DNA of 64,000 nucleotides. It comes from an uncultured Synechococcus sp. (GTDB taxonomy: Bacteria > Cyanobacteriota > Cyanobacteriia > Phormidesmidales > Phormidesmidaceae). The notes below the pieces were generated by a model. The model made no database searches and was not told where the DNA came from. It saw only the letters and a program-made list of their open reading frames with translations. The position numbers and the translations under genes are program-made. The DNA is taken from the NCBI GenBank assembly GCA_937911865.1, contig CALDSK010000024.1, positions 1 through 64,000 on the forward strand, read 5' to 3'. Positions 17,632 through 25,873 of this stretch are shown here, piece by piece (within the stretch, counting starts at the first letter, position 1; each line of letters starts with the position of its first letter).

Positions 17632-20481
17632 TTAGTCTCGATTCGAGAGATCTGAAGCACGATTGAGAAACTGAGTATATTCTGGTTGAAACAACAGTTT
17701 TACTGTGCCTGTTGGACCATTGCGGTGCTTGGTTAAGATGATTTCAGCAATCCCACGGTCTGGCGTGTCGGGATCGTAATACTCTTCACGGTAGAGCATC
17801 ATAATCAGGTCCGCGTCCTGCTCAATTGCTCCAGATTCCCTCAGGTCAGACATCATGGGCCTTTTGTTGGTTCTCGATTCTACGCCCCGGCTCAGCTGAG
17901 AAAGCGTGATAATCGGGACGTTGAGTTCGCGAGCGAGGCCCTTGAGCGATCGCGTCATTTTAGAAAGCTCTTGTACCCGGTTATCTCCAGAGCCTTCCAT
18001 CAATTGCAGATAATCGATCAAAATCAAGCCCAAAGCGCCCCCATTTTCGGCCTGCAATCGCCGGGCCTTTGAGCGAATTTCAGTGACTCCAATGCCAGGC
18101 GTATCATCAATAAATATTGGCAGCTCAGAGAGCGTATTGATCGCATGACCCATCGGTCCCCACTCATGTTGACCAATGCGACCTGTACGCAGTCTGCCGC
18201 TCTCAATTTTTGCCTCGGATGAAAGCAATCGATAGATTAACTGCTGCTTTGACATCTCTAGGCTGAAGATCGCAACCGGCTGCTTGTGTGTGTCAGCAAT
18301 GTTGCGCGCTACGTTAAGAACAAAACTGGTGTTGTGCACGCAAATGTCGTTGGCAACGAAATTGTGCGTTTTGGGAATGGTTAGGTCATAGACTTGCTGT
18401 TGACCCATAGGCTCAATCGCTACAATTTCATCCCAATAGATATCGCTAGTAGCTAGATCTTGTAACGGTGGGTGTTCTAATGTGTTCGCGAGGGCTGCAA
18501 GCCTCGGTCGCCTAAGCGCTCGGGTACCTACGTGAATGTTGCTGCTGCCTGCTAACCCTGCTCTTCTAGCTAGTCCGCTCCAGCTTTCTACCCCCTTTAC
18601 TGCTTTTAGCTCGCTCCAAACTTCGATAGGAATAAGATCGCGATTGGTGTGATATTTCTTGGCAGATATGGCTTCAACGACCTGGCGGACGGCTGCTTCT
18701 TTGCCAAAAATGCCAATTTCATTTGCAAAAGTAGTCAGCGCGATCGCATCTGTAATATCTAGCTGCCAAGCGTCTCTTCGGGTTGATTTGTATTTGACCT
18801 GGCGTTTTTTCAAGGTGGCCACAATGCCAAAACGCAGCAACAAATGCTGAATCTGTCGGGCCATTTTTTCACAAACAGTTGCGTAGCCGATTTGTGCCTG
18901 TCGGCTAGAAAGCACAGAAGCCCAGCCATCTGTCGCAAATAGTCGATTCAAAAATAGTGCTAGCTGTGGTTTGGGTAAGGTAAAGACCACTGCTGGAATA
19001 GTCTTGGTATGGGCGCTGCACTGCCACAGCCCTAACTGATCTAGCCACGCGGTGACAGGATTTTTCCCAGTCCAACGAACAGATTCGTAGCCTTTAGGTG
19101 CCAGTTGTTCTGGCCGCTGCTGCAATAGGTCGCATAGTTGGTTAAAGACCGCTGACTCGGGTGCACACTTACCCTGTTGCCATTGCGTAACTAATGAGGG
19201 ACTAACCGCTAATTTCGCTGCTAGCTGTCTGCCGCTCATACTGCTGAATGACATGAGTTGACTGAGTCGCTTTCCAAAGGCTTGTCGCTGTTCTATTAAC
19301 GCCTCTGTGTGCGTTGTCACGATGAGTGAGGGCGTTCGAGTGCCATTGCTAGTATCCAAGCGCACCTTTACGGTTGGGAACTGAGTGGCTGCTTCTGAGA
19401 ATTCCGTTTGTAGCAGCGGATTAATATTAGTGAACTGAGGCGAGGAGCCCGTAAGGCCGCCATCTCCGATGAAGTAAGCCATGAGCTTGACTTCGTGGTC
19501 GGGCAGAGAGTTTTGTCCGAAAACAGGTAGTTTTCTAGGAACGGCAATGCGATCGCCCACTATTAGCTCGGATAGTGGCTGCCAACCTTTTATCGTTAAA
19601 TATGGATGCGACAGTGTCGTTGTCACCTCTCTTCCTAAGCGCGTTCTGACTTTGAAGACGGGTTTGATGCCATCGTCTACAAATGCTGATGGCTGGGTGG
19701 TTTCAAAGCGGAACCGCTGATTAAGGGTGAGTAGGTTAGCTTGCTTTTGGTGATAGATCGCTTCAATTGTGCTAACAGACCCATCAGCTAGCACAATTTC
19801 GGAGTGAGCGCTTAGACATTTCCCCATCGCCGGACGCGCAGCGGTGATGATCAGATCAGAGCGCTGAAAGCCCTGAGTCATGGCGTCTAAATCGTAGAAG
19901 CCGCAGGACAATCCTGGGAGCACCATACCGCGCGATCGCTGCTCAATGTCTGTAAACGTATCGGTTAAGATATCCGATGTTTTAGTCAATCCCTGTGTGG
20001 GTCGCTCTTGTGTGATGCCAAACAAAGACTGCTCAGACTGGTCGAGGACTTCTTCTAATGGCGTTTCGGTTTCGTAGCCGTATTGAATAATTTCGCCGCC
20101 GCACTGAATTAGCTTACGGCGAGTGTATTTGTCCATCACCAGCTTGGCGTACTGGTCAATGTTTGCGGCGCTAATAGTGCGATCTACCAGCTGTGCCAGA
20201 CGGCTTTGACCGCCCACTTTTTCTAGGATTCCTTTGTCTTTTAGCCAGGAGGCAAGCCCCATCAGATCCGTGGGTAGACCGCGCGATTGTAAATCCAACG
20301 CGGCCTGATAGATGCTGCGATGGGCCCCAATATAGAACGCTTCAGGAATAAGGACTTCGGTAACGCGGCCAATCGCTTCAGGGTCGATAAGGACGCCGCC
20401 AAGGATAGCCTCTTCGGCCTCAATATTTTGAGGGGGCAGGCGATCGACGGCTGGTTTGAAGCGAGGCTCTGATGAAACCAT
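17632..20481 (-). CDS. dnaB: Replicative DNA helicase DnaB, interrupted by an intein
   Basis: 949 residues as translated: 453 of DnaB plus a 496-residue intein. The N-terminal primase-binding domain (PPQNIEAEEAILGG) is normal. The RecA-type ATPase is split inside its P-loop: ARPAMGK (residues 215-221) is followed by the intein and then TSFVLNVARN (718 on), so ATP binding requires splicing. The C-terminal part keeps the DYLQLM Walker B, SQLSRGVE and RESGAIEQDAD motifs. The last is the site used by the Synechocystis DnaB intein, which is empty here and has Ala instead of the needed Ser. The gene lies downstream of rplI, as in many bacteria. Confidence 0.97.
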   Translation of the reverse strand: MVSSEPRFKPAVDRLPPQNIEAEEAILGGVLIDPEAIGRVTEVLIPEAFYIGAHRSIYQAALDLQSRGLPTDLMGLASWLKDKGILEKVGGQSRLAQLVDRTISAANIDQYAKLVMDKYTRRKLIQCGGEIIQYGYETETPLEEVLDQSEQSLFGITQERPTQGLTKTSDILTDTFTDIEQRSRGMVLPGLSCGFYDLDAMTQGFQRSDLIITAARPAMGKCLSAHSEIVLADGSVSTIEAIYHQKQANLLTLNQRFRFETTQPSAFVDDGIKPVFKVRTRLGREVTTTLSHPYLTIKGWQPLSELIVGDRIAVPRKLPVFGQNSLPDHEVKLMAYFIGDGGLTGSSPQFTNINPLLQTEFSEAATQFPTVKVRLDTSNGTRTPSLIVTTHTEALIEQRQAFGKRLSQLMSFSSMSGRQLAAKLAVSPSLVTQWQQGKCAPESAVFNQLCDLLQQRPEQLAPKGYESVRWTGKNPVTAWLDQLGLWQCSAHTKTIPAVVFTLPKPQLALFLNRLFATDGWASVLSSRQAQIGYATVCEKMARQIQHLLLRFGIVATLKKRQVKYKSTRRDAWQLDITDAIALTTFANEIGIFGKEAAVRQVVEAISAKKYHTNRDLIPIEVWSELKAVKGVESWSGLARRAGLAGSSNIHVGTRALRRPRLAALANTLEHPPLQDLATSDIYWDEIVAIEPMGQQQVYDLTIPKTHNFVANDICVHNTSFVLNVARNIADTHKQPVAIFSLEMSKQQLIYRLLSSEAKIESGRLRTGRIGQHEWGPMGHAINTLSELPIFIDDTPGIGVTEIRSKARRLQAENGGALGLILIDYLQLMEGSGDNRVQELSKMTRSLKGLARELNVPIITLSQLSRGVESRTNKRPMMSDLRESGAIEQDADLIMMLYREEYYDPDTPDRGIAEIILTKHRNGPTGTVKLLFQPEYTQFLNRASDLSNRD
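18331..19818 (-). other. LAGLIDADG-type intein in DnaB P-loop (496 aa)
   Basis: The first residue is Cys (codon 19816-19818) and the last two are His-Asn (18331-18336); the +1 extein residue is Thr. Splicing blocks are visible: CLSAHSEIVLADG (A), TTLSHPYLT with its His (B), and QQVYDLTIPKTHNFVAND then ICVHN (F/G). Between them are two LAGLIDADG-like helices, LMAYFIGDGGL (intein 112-122) and LNRLFATDGWA (290-300), so a homing endonuclease is present. Between those helices lies a helix-turn-helix of XRE type (SGRQLAAKLAVSPSLVTQW, about 195-213). All catalytic residues for protein splicing appear intact. Confidence 0.95.
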
Positions 20482-20518
20482 TGGAAGAGAAGTAGGAGTG
20501 ATGTATGATCCTTAATAT

Positions 20519-20555
20519 AAAAGGGTAGGGAACCCCTGTGGCTCTCTACCCTTTT
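20519..20555 (-). terminator. Hairpin between rplI and dnaB
   Basis: AAAAGGGTAG (20519-20528) pairs with CTACCCTTTT (20546-20555). Read leftward the stem ends in TTTTATATT. Its place just before dnaB suggests partial termination or processing of an rplI-dnaB transcript. Confidence 0.7.
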
Positions 20556-20618
20556 AATTTAACTGAATAGTACAAATGTTTGCTATTCTCTGACGTTGAT
20601 CGCGCCGCTAAGGACAAC

Positions 20619-20658
20619 TTAGTCAGGTGCAACGCGAATTAGTCAGGTGCAACGCGAA
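20619..20658. repeat. 20-bp perfect tandem duplication across the rplI stop codon
   Basis: TTAGTCAGGTGCAACGCGAA occurs at 20619-20638 and 20639-20658. The coding copy encodes the last residues LRVAPD and the TAA of rplI; the other copy lies just downstream. Confidence 0.97.
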
Positions 20659-21100
20659 GATTAATCGTAGCCGTGACTTCGCTGTGAAGTTTGATGTCTA
20701 CTTTATACTCGCCTAGCTTATTGATGTCGGGCAGGGTGATATCTCGGCGGTCGACTTCTTTGCCCGCGTTGGCTCGAATGAGTTCAGCGACTTCAGCAGT
20801 CGTGACGGTACCGAAGATAGCTTCGTCTTCACCGACAGCCTTTTTCACAGTGAACATGCCGATGGTGTTGAGCGCAGTCTTGGTGGCTTCAGCTTCTTGC
20901 TTGATGGCCTCTAGGCGCTGACGTTCTTTCTCGCGGCGGAATTCGACTTGCTTGAGCACGCCAGGGGTGACGCGGTAGGCCAAGCTGCGAGGAATCAGAT
21001 AGTTACGGGCGTAGCCAGGCGCTACTTCTACCAGATCGCCAGTGTTACCTAGCTTGTCGATATCCTGGCTGAGGACCAGTTGAGTTCTTTTTTTCGCCAT
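20639..21100 (-). CDS. rplI: 50S ribosomal protein L9
   Basis: 153 residues. The N-terminal signature GNTGDLVEVAPGYARNYLIP binds 23S rRNA; a long connecting helix (about 45-75) links it to the C-terminal domain. Complete and of normal length. It is followed by dnaB on the same strand, the widespread rplI-dnaB order. The stop codon is duplicated in a 20-bp repeat. Confidence 0.98.
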   Translation of the reverse strand: MAKKRTQLVLSQDIDKLGNTGDLVEVAPGYARNYLIPRSLAYRVTPGVLKQVEFRREKERQRLEAIKQEAEATKTALNTIGMFTVKKAVGEDEAIFGTVTTAEVAELIRANAGKEVDRRDITLPDINKLGEYKVDIKLHSEVTATINLRVAPD

Positions 21101-21251
21101 TTCTCTTACTTATTGCTTTCCGTTGATTGCTTCCATCGCAGCGCAGTTTTCTAGGTTACTGAAATTAGGGACGAGGCGCAAGTGGGTGATTGAGTGGTTT
21201 CGATGACCCTTCGTAACGCGCGAAGCGTTTCGGTGTAAGAAAGTCTGGTTG

Positions 21252-22025
21252 TTAAGCACGATCTTTCATGGCGCGGATATGCCCAAAGACGGTGATGGGA
21301 TCTTGACTTTTGGCGAGGGTTTGTAGGCTGGGCGTGTCCCAACGGAGGAAGGGATTGGTGCTTTTTTCTTCCTTTAATAAGGAGGGAATGGTGGGCTGGT
21401 TTTGATTGCGCTGTTGAATGACTTGGGTGAGGCGCGATCGCAAAGCATCATTCCCTTGATCGATACTCGCCGCAAATTTCAAATTGCTCAGCGTGTATTC
21501 ATGAGCGCACCAAACCCGCGTGTTGTCTGGCAAGCTTCTTAGCTTGGCGAGTGAAGGCTGCATTTGTGCCGGCGTGCCTTCGAAAAGCCGACCGCAGCCG
21601 CCTGCGAAGAGAGCATCGCCACAGAACAGTTCGCCAGGCTCATTGGCTGCTGAGGGCGCAAAGTAGTAGGCGATGTGCCCTCGGGTGTGGCCAGGCACAA
21701 ACAAGACCTGCGCCGTGCGGTTAGCAAAAGTGACTTTGTCGCCGTCTTTTAAATAGTGCTGCTGCCCAGGGATACGCCCGTCGTCTTGTTTGCTGCCATA
21801 GACCTGCGCACTAGGAAATTGTTTTAAAAGCGCTCTGTTGCCACCTACGTGGTCATTGTGATGATGCGTATTGAAAATGGCAACTAGCTGAGCGTTCAGT
21901 TCTCTTAGCTTGTTGAGTACGGGCGGCGCATCGGCGGGGTCAACGACGGCGGCTGTTGCGCTGTTAGGATCGCGCAGCACAAATATATAGTTGTCTGAGC
22001 GAGCAGGCAGGCGGTGTATTTCCAT
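21252..22025 (-). CDS. gloB: Hydroxyacylglutathione hydrolase (glyoxalase II)
   Basis: 257 residues. Metallo-beta-lactamase fold with the metal motif THHHNDH (about 53-59), further ligands at the HTRGH and GDALFAGGCGR segments, and a C-terminal FLRWD region typical of glyoxalase II. It hydrolyses S-lactoylglutathione to lactate and glutathione in methylglyoxal detoxification. The start is the ATG at 22023-22025, which lies in a 13-bp tandem duplication that creates a second, out-of-frame ATG upstream. Confidence 0.93.
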   Translation of the reverse strand: MEIHRLPARSDNYIFVLRDPNSATAAVVDPADAPPVLNKLRELNAQLVAIFNTHHHNDHVGGNRALLKQFPSAQVYGSKQDDGRIPGQQHYLKDGDKVTFANRTAQVLFVPGHTRGHIAYYFAPSAANEPGELFCGDALFAGGCGRLFEGTPAQMQPSLAKLRSLPDNTRVWCAHEYTLSNLKFAASIDQGNDALRSRLTQVIQQRNQNQPTIPSLLKEEKSTNPFLRWDTPSLQTLAKSQDPITVFGHIRAMKDRA

Positions 22026-22038
22026 GGTGTATTTCCAT
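22013..22038. repeat. 13-bp perfect tandem duplication at the gloB start codon
   Basis: GGTGTATTTCCAT at 22013-22025 repeats at 22026-22038. Each copy carries a CAT (ATG on the minus strand). As the period is not a multiple of three, the outer ATG is out of frame and could compete for initiation. Confidence 0.93.
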
Positions 22039-22164
22039 GAGAGAGTCTTGAACTACGCTGATCTACACTATAGAGAAGATAGCGGGCCCGCATACGTTGC
22101 TCTCGAATGGTTGCTCTGTTTTTGTTGTCACTTTCTTGTGTCGTACTAGCGTCGTACTTTTGCC

Positions 22165-22965
22165 ATGGTACAGTTCAAGCCACCAAAGTCTACGTGGGTT
22201 GATGGTAGCCCTCGGCCGCTGCCAACTGAACATGACTTACCAGATACTGATAATCGCCCCGTGGACAATGAACTCCAACTGCTGATTCCCATTTTGCTGC
22301 GCGGCATTTTGGAAATGGCTTGGGGCGATCGCCAGAACTGGTTCTTTGGTGCAAATATGGGCGTTTACTACGAGCCCAAGCGGCCAGCTGTTGGGCCAGA
22401 TGGTTTTTTGTGCTTGGGCGTGCCTCACTACCGCGAGGGTAAGGATCTGCGGCTTAGCTACGTGGTGTGGCAAGAGCAGGTCATGCCCATATGGGTGTTA
22501 GAAATAGTTTCTAAGCTGCCAGGCAACGAGTACGACGAAAAAATGAAGCTATATGCTGAGCTGGGCGTACTGTATTACACCATTTACAATCCGAGCTATC
22601 AAAAGCGCGATGGTCATGAGACCTTTGAAGTGTATCGGCTAGTAGAAGGTGAGTATGTCTTGCAATCAGGCAATCCTGTTTGGATGCCTGAAGTGGGTTT
22701 GGGAATTGGCGTTGCTAGCGGTAAGCAAGGTATTTTGCCGGTTAGGGACTGGCTGTACTTTTACGATGAAAGTGGGCAGCAGTACCCGACGAAAGACCTG
22801 GTGATTGCCCAGCAGGATAGACAGCTGAGGCAGGAAAAAGCGAGAGCCGACCGGGCTGAGCAGATGGCAGAGCAGGAAAGACAAAAGGCCGAGCAAGCGC
22901 GTCAGCGGTTTCAGACGATGTTGCAGAAGTTGCGCGATCGCAATATAGACCCCGATACGCTGTAG
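22165..22965 (+). CDS. Uma2-family PD-(D/E)XK-type putative endonuclease
   Basis: 266 residues. VGPDGFLCLGVPH supplies the conserved Asp, IWVLEIVSK the E-X-S/K strand, and NEYDEKMKLYAELGVLYYTIYNP the signature helix of the Uma2 (formerly DUF820) family, greatly expanded in cyanobacteria. The C-terminal 60 residues form a charged coiled coil (RQLRQEKARADRAEQMAEQE). Function of the family is not established; nuclease activity is inferred from the fold. It stands alone. Confidence 0.88.
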   Translation: MVQFKPPKSTWVDGSPRPLPTEHDLPDTDNRPVDNELQLLIPILLRGILEMAWGDRQNWFFGANMGVYYEPKRPAVGPDGFLCLGVPHYREGKDLRLSYVVWQEQVMPIWVLEIVSKLPGNEYDEKMKLYAELGVLYYTIYNPSYQKRDGHETFEVYRLVEGEYVLQSGNPVWMPEVGLGIGVASGKQGILPVRDWLYFYDESGQQYPTKDLVIAQQDRQLRQEKARADRAEQMAEQERQKAEQARQRFQTMLQKLRDRNIDPDTL

Positions 22966-23066
22966 CCGAAGCGACGTTGCAAAGGGGCTTGACGTATCTG
23001 GGAAACCCATCAGCTTTTGTTATTCGTTGGAATTACCGAAATACAAAGCGGTCACCTTGATGCATA

Positions 23067-24086
23067 ATGCCAGGGCAAAGCGCCCAAACTGCTGTACTTC
23101 CGGTAAAATCCATGACCGAACCGCTTGTAATTAAGACCGAGCAGCTAACAAAGCAGTTTGATGACTATGCTGCGGTCAACAGTGTGAATTTGGAGGTTGG
23201 CGCGGGAGAAGTCTATGGCCTAATTGGACCGAACGGTGCGGGAAAGACGACGCTGATTCGGCTGCTGGCTCTGGCTGAACAGTCAACTACTGGCGAGATT
23301 ACGATTGATGGCAAAAAGCTCATGCCAGGTCAACTGAACGCAGAAGTCAAGAAGCGTTTGGGATTTTTGCCTGACGACTTTCCGCTGTACAACGATCTGA
23401 GCGTACAGAACTATTTAGAGTACTTTGCTCAGCTGTATTACATCAATCCAGAAGACCTAGCGCAGCGCATTGAAGAAGTGCTGGCCCTGGTGAATTTAGA
23501 AAATAAGCGCGTGAGCCTGGTTAGCGAGCTTTCTCGGGGTATGAAGCAGCGACTTAGCCTGGCGCGCACGGTGATTCATCGCCCTAAGCTTTTGCTGTTA
23601 GATGAGCCGGTTTCTGGCTTAGACCCGATTGCGCGAATCGACTATTGCAAAACGATTAAACGGTTGCAGCAGGAGGGTATGACTATTTTAATTTCGTCTC
23701 ATATTTTGAGCGATCTAGAAGAGTTTTGTACCTCTATTGGCATTATGGAGCAGGGCCGTTTGGTAGAGAGCGGTCGGATTCAGTCGCTGTATCAAAAAGA
23801 CGTGCAGCGGCTTTCGATTGCGGTACTAAACGACGGGCGGCTGAATAAACCGATAGATGCCGACAGCGCCGTAGAGATTTACTTACAGGAACATCCCTTA
23901 GTTGCCAGCTACGAACAGCTAGAAGATACTGGGCGGTTTGCGGTGACCTTTACGGGCGATGAGTCCGACGCTGCGGATTTGCTGAGCGTATTGGTGCAAG
24001 AAGGGGTCCGAGTTCGAGAGTTCCACTGTGTGCAGGAAACGCTAGAAGATATCTTTCTCAAATTGGGCCATCAGCAAACCGCGTAG
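23067..24086 (+). CDS. ABC exporter ATP-binding subunit
   Basis: 339 residues; an alternative ATG at 23112 gives a start closer to the family (MTEPLVIKTEQLTKQF). Walker A GPNGAGKT, signature ELSRGMKQR, Walker B LLLLDEP followed by VSGLDP, and a switch His (ISSHIL) are all present. The C-terminal about 80 residues match the DrrA/CcmA-type regulatory tail. It pairs with the membrane gene 60 bp downstream to form a type 2-like exporter. Substrate unknown. Confidence 0.92.
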   Translation: MPGQSAQTAVLPVKSMTEPLVIKTEQLTKQFDDYAAVNSVNLEVGAGEVYGLIGPNGAGKTTLIRLLALAEQSTTGEITIDGKKLMPGQLNAEVKKRLGFLPDDFPLYNDLSVQNYLEYFAQLYYINPEDLAQRIEEVLALVNLENKRVSLVSELSRGMKQRLSLARTVIHRPKLLLLDEPVSGLDPIARIDYCKTIKRLQQEGMTILISSHILSDLEEFCTSIGIMEQGRLVESGRIQSLYQKDVQRLSIAVLNDGRLNKPIDADSAVEIYLQEHPLVASYEQLEDTGRFAVTFTGDESDAADLLSVLVQEGVRVREFHCVQETLEDIFLKLGHQQTA

Positions 24087-24146
24087 CTTTTCAGTGCTTT
24101 TTCAACAACTTTTTCTATCAGTTTTTATGACAATACGGTCTCTAGC

Positions 24147-25727
24147 ATGGCTTCTTTAACTAACCGACTGGGATACTTTAATCCTCAATATCTTCGAGAG
24201 TGTCGGGGACGGCTGAAGCCTCGTAACGTGATGGCAGCGGTCGTACTCTCTGGTTTGTTCCAGGCGCTGTTGTACCTTTCGATTGCGAATTCGTATGACT
24301 ACGAGGGCAGACCGTCTGACGCGTTTGAAATCTTTCGGGCGCTGAGTAGCATTATTCCCTATGCGCTATTTGCGCTGGGTGGCTATTACATTGTGGATGA
24401 TTTGGCCCATGAAGCAAGAACAGGAACGCTGAATTTTATTCGCCTTAGCCCTAGACCTGCTCGTGAGATTTTGATCGGCAAGCTTTTGGGTGTTCCGATG
24501 TTGCCGCTGTTGTTGGTGATTTCAACACTGCCCATGCATGTTGTGTCTGGGCTAATGGCAGGTGCTTCGCCGCTGCTCCTGCTGAGCTATTACCTGATAG
24601 TTGCGATCGGTGCGGTGACTGTTTTCACCATGGCGCTACTGACAGGATTAGGTAGCGGTGCTTCTAAGCTGACGCAGCAGCGAGGGGTTAGTGCGATCGC
24701 CTTTGCTGGTCTAACGCTATTTACCCTGTCGCCTGCGTTCACCCTATGGAATAGCCAAATTACCTGGCAGACAGTTACCACGGGAGAACAGATATTCAGA
24801 TCTTGGGATGAGACCTCTAGTCTTTACTGGATGGCTTTGAATATTGGTAGAAGCGCTTTGTTCTCTCATTTGTTTGTGTTGGGGAACTTCGCCGTTGTTT
24901 CTACGCTGGTTTGGCGGACGGCGGTGCGTAAGTTCAGAGTTCCTCGGGCGACCCTGCTGAGCCGCCAGGTAGGCTACTTGAGCATGATTTATCTCAATGT
25001 TTTGGTGTTTGGCTTTTTTATCGGCAATGGCATGGAAGGGCGTGAGCAGTTCGAAGGTGTAATTACACTGTATTTCTTAAATGCTTTTGCACTACTCGCG
25101 CTAATCTTTGCGCTATCACCCTCTCGGCAGCAGCTGTTGGACTGGGTGAGCTACAGGGCTCAGGCGCGCCGCACTGGTCATGCTTCCAGCGCTCAAGGTC
25201 TGTGGCGTAGCCTGGTATGGTCAGATATTAGTCCGTCAGTGGGGGCGATCGCGCTCAACGCTTTAATCGCAGCCGCTGTCATTGTTCCGGCGGCCTTTAT
25301 CTTTGGTCAGGGCCGACTAGATTACTACGATGAGCCGATTCCCGATATCACTGCAATAGCGCTACTGTTCGCCACGCTCAGCATTGGAATTAGCTCGCTG
25401 ACCTACGCTACGCTCGTTCAGGTGATTTTCAGCTCCCGCTTGCGATCGCCTCTCGTATGGGCCGTTGGCACGGTTGCTACGATTGCGATTGTTCCGCCGC
25501 TGGCACTAGCTTTCTTAGACATCATGCCTGATTCTTCGGTCAATGCCGGTACGCTGTGGACTTTCTTAGGACTACCGCTTTTTGGCAATGCCCATGTTCA
25601 GGTCCCGTCGATTGGCTGGGTGGGGCTGTTAGGTCAGCTTTGCCTGCTGGGGCTGCTGCTCGGTAGACTCAATCAAAACCTGAAGCAGCTGGAAGCTCAG
25701 AGCAAAAAGGTTTTGCAAGAAGCCTGA
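24147..25727 (+). CDS. ABC exporter membrane subunit
   Basis: 526 residues with about twelve hydrophobic segments. TGTLNFIRLSPRPAREILIGKLLG (residues about 91-114) is the coupling region seen in ABC-2 type permeases. It is 60 bp downstream of its ATPase gene and presumably in the same operon. Substrate not predictable. Confidence 0.88.
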   Translation: MASLTNRLGYFNPQYLRECRGRLKPRNVMAAVVLSGLFQALLYLSIANSYDYEGRPSDAFEIFRALSSIIPYALFALGGYYIVDDLAHEARTGTLNFIRLSPRPAREILIGKLLGVPMLPLLLVISTLPMHVVSGLMAGASPLLLLSYYLIVAIGAVTVFTMALLTGLGSGASKLTQQRGVSAIAFAGLTLFTLSPAFTLWNSQITWQTVTTGEQIFRSWDETSSLYWMALNIGRSALFSHLFVLGNFAVVSTLVWRTAVRKFRVPRATLLSRQVGYLSMIYLNVLVFGFFIGNGMEGREQFEGVITLYFLNAFALLALIFALSPSRQQLLDWVSYRAQARRTGHASSAQGLWRSLVWSDISPSVGAIALNALIAAAVIVPAAFIFGQGRLDYYDEPIPDITAIALLFATLSIGISSLTYATLVQVIFSSRLRSPLVWAVGTVATIAIVPPLALAFLDIMPDSSVNAGTLWTFLGLPLFGNAHVQVPSIGWVGLLGQLCLLGLLLGRLNQNLKQLEAQSKKVLQEA

Positions 25728-25843
25728 TATAGCTTTTGAAGCGTCGCTTAGGACACTAACGAAGGGCTACAGCCCACAGCAGGCAAGAGCAGGCAAGCAA
25801 CGCTTCTGAGCCAATGTCCTAATGCATCAGGACATTGGCTATA
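25728..25843. repeat. 116-bp structured repeat element, copy B
   Basis: Same architecture as 10486-10591: ends TATAGC/GCTATA, stem GAAGCGTCGCTT with AAGCAACGCTTC, and stem AGCCAATGTCCT with AGGACATTGGCT around AATGCATC. Relative to copy A the stem changes are paired. It immediately follows the permease stop codon and precedes the convergent mutS end. Confidence 0.8.
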
Positions 25844-25847
25844 AAAC

Positions 25848-25873
25848 AGAAGATTCAGCCAGAAGATTCAGCC
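25848..25873. repeat. 13-bp perfect tandem duplication across the mutS stop codon
   Basis: AGAAGATTCAGCC at 25848-25860 repeats at 25861-25873; the minus-strand TGA is at 25868-25870. Confidence 0.93.

Noticed and set aside
17632..18330. Second intein at the RESG-AIEQ site of DnaB
   Set aside because: The sequence is continuous and the +1 residue is Ala, so there is no insertion.
22165..22965. Restriction-modification system
   Set aside because: The Uma2 gene has no methylase or specificity gene beside it.
23067..25727. Bacteriocin/antibiotic resistance exporter
   Set aside because: Only the ABC-2-like architecture is visible; no substrate genes lie next to it.
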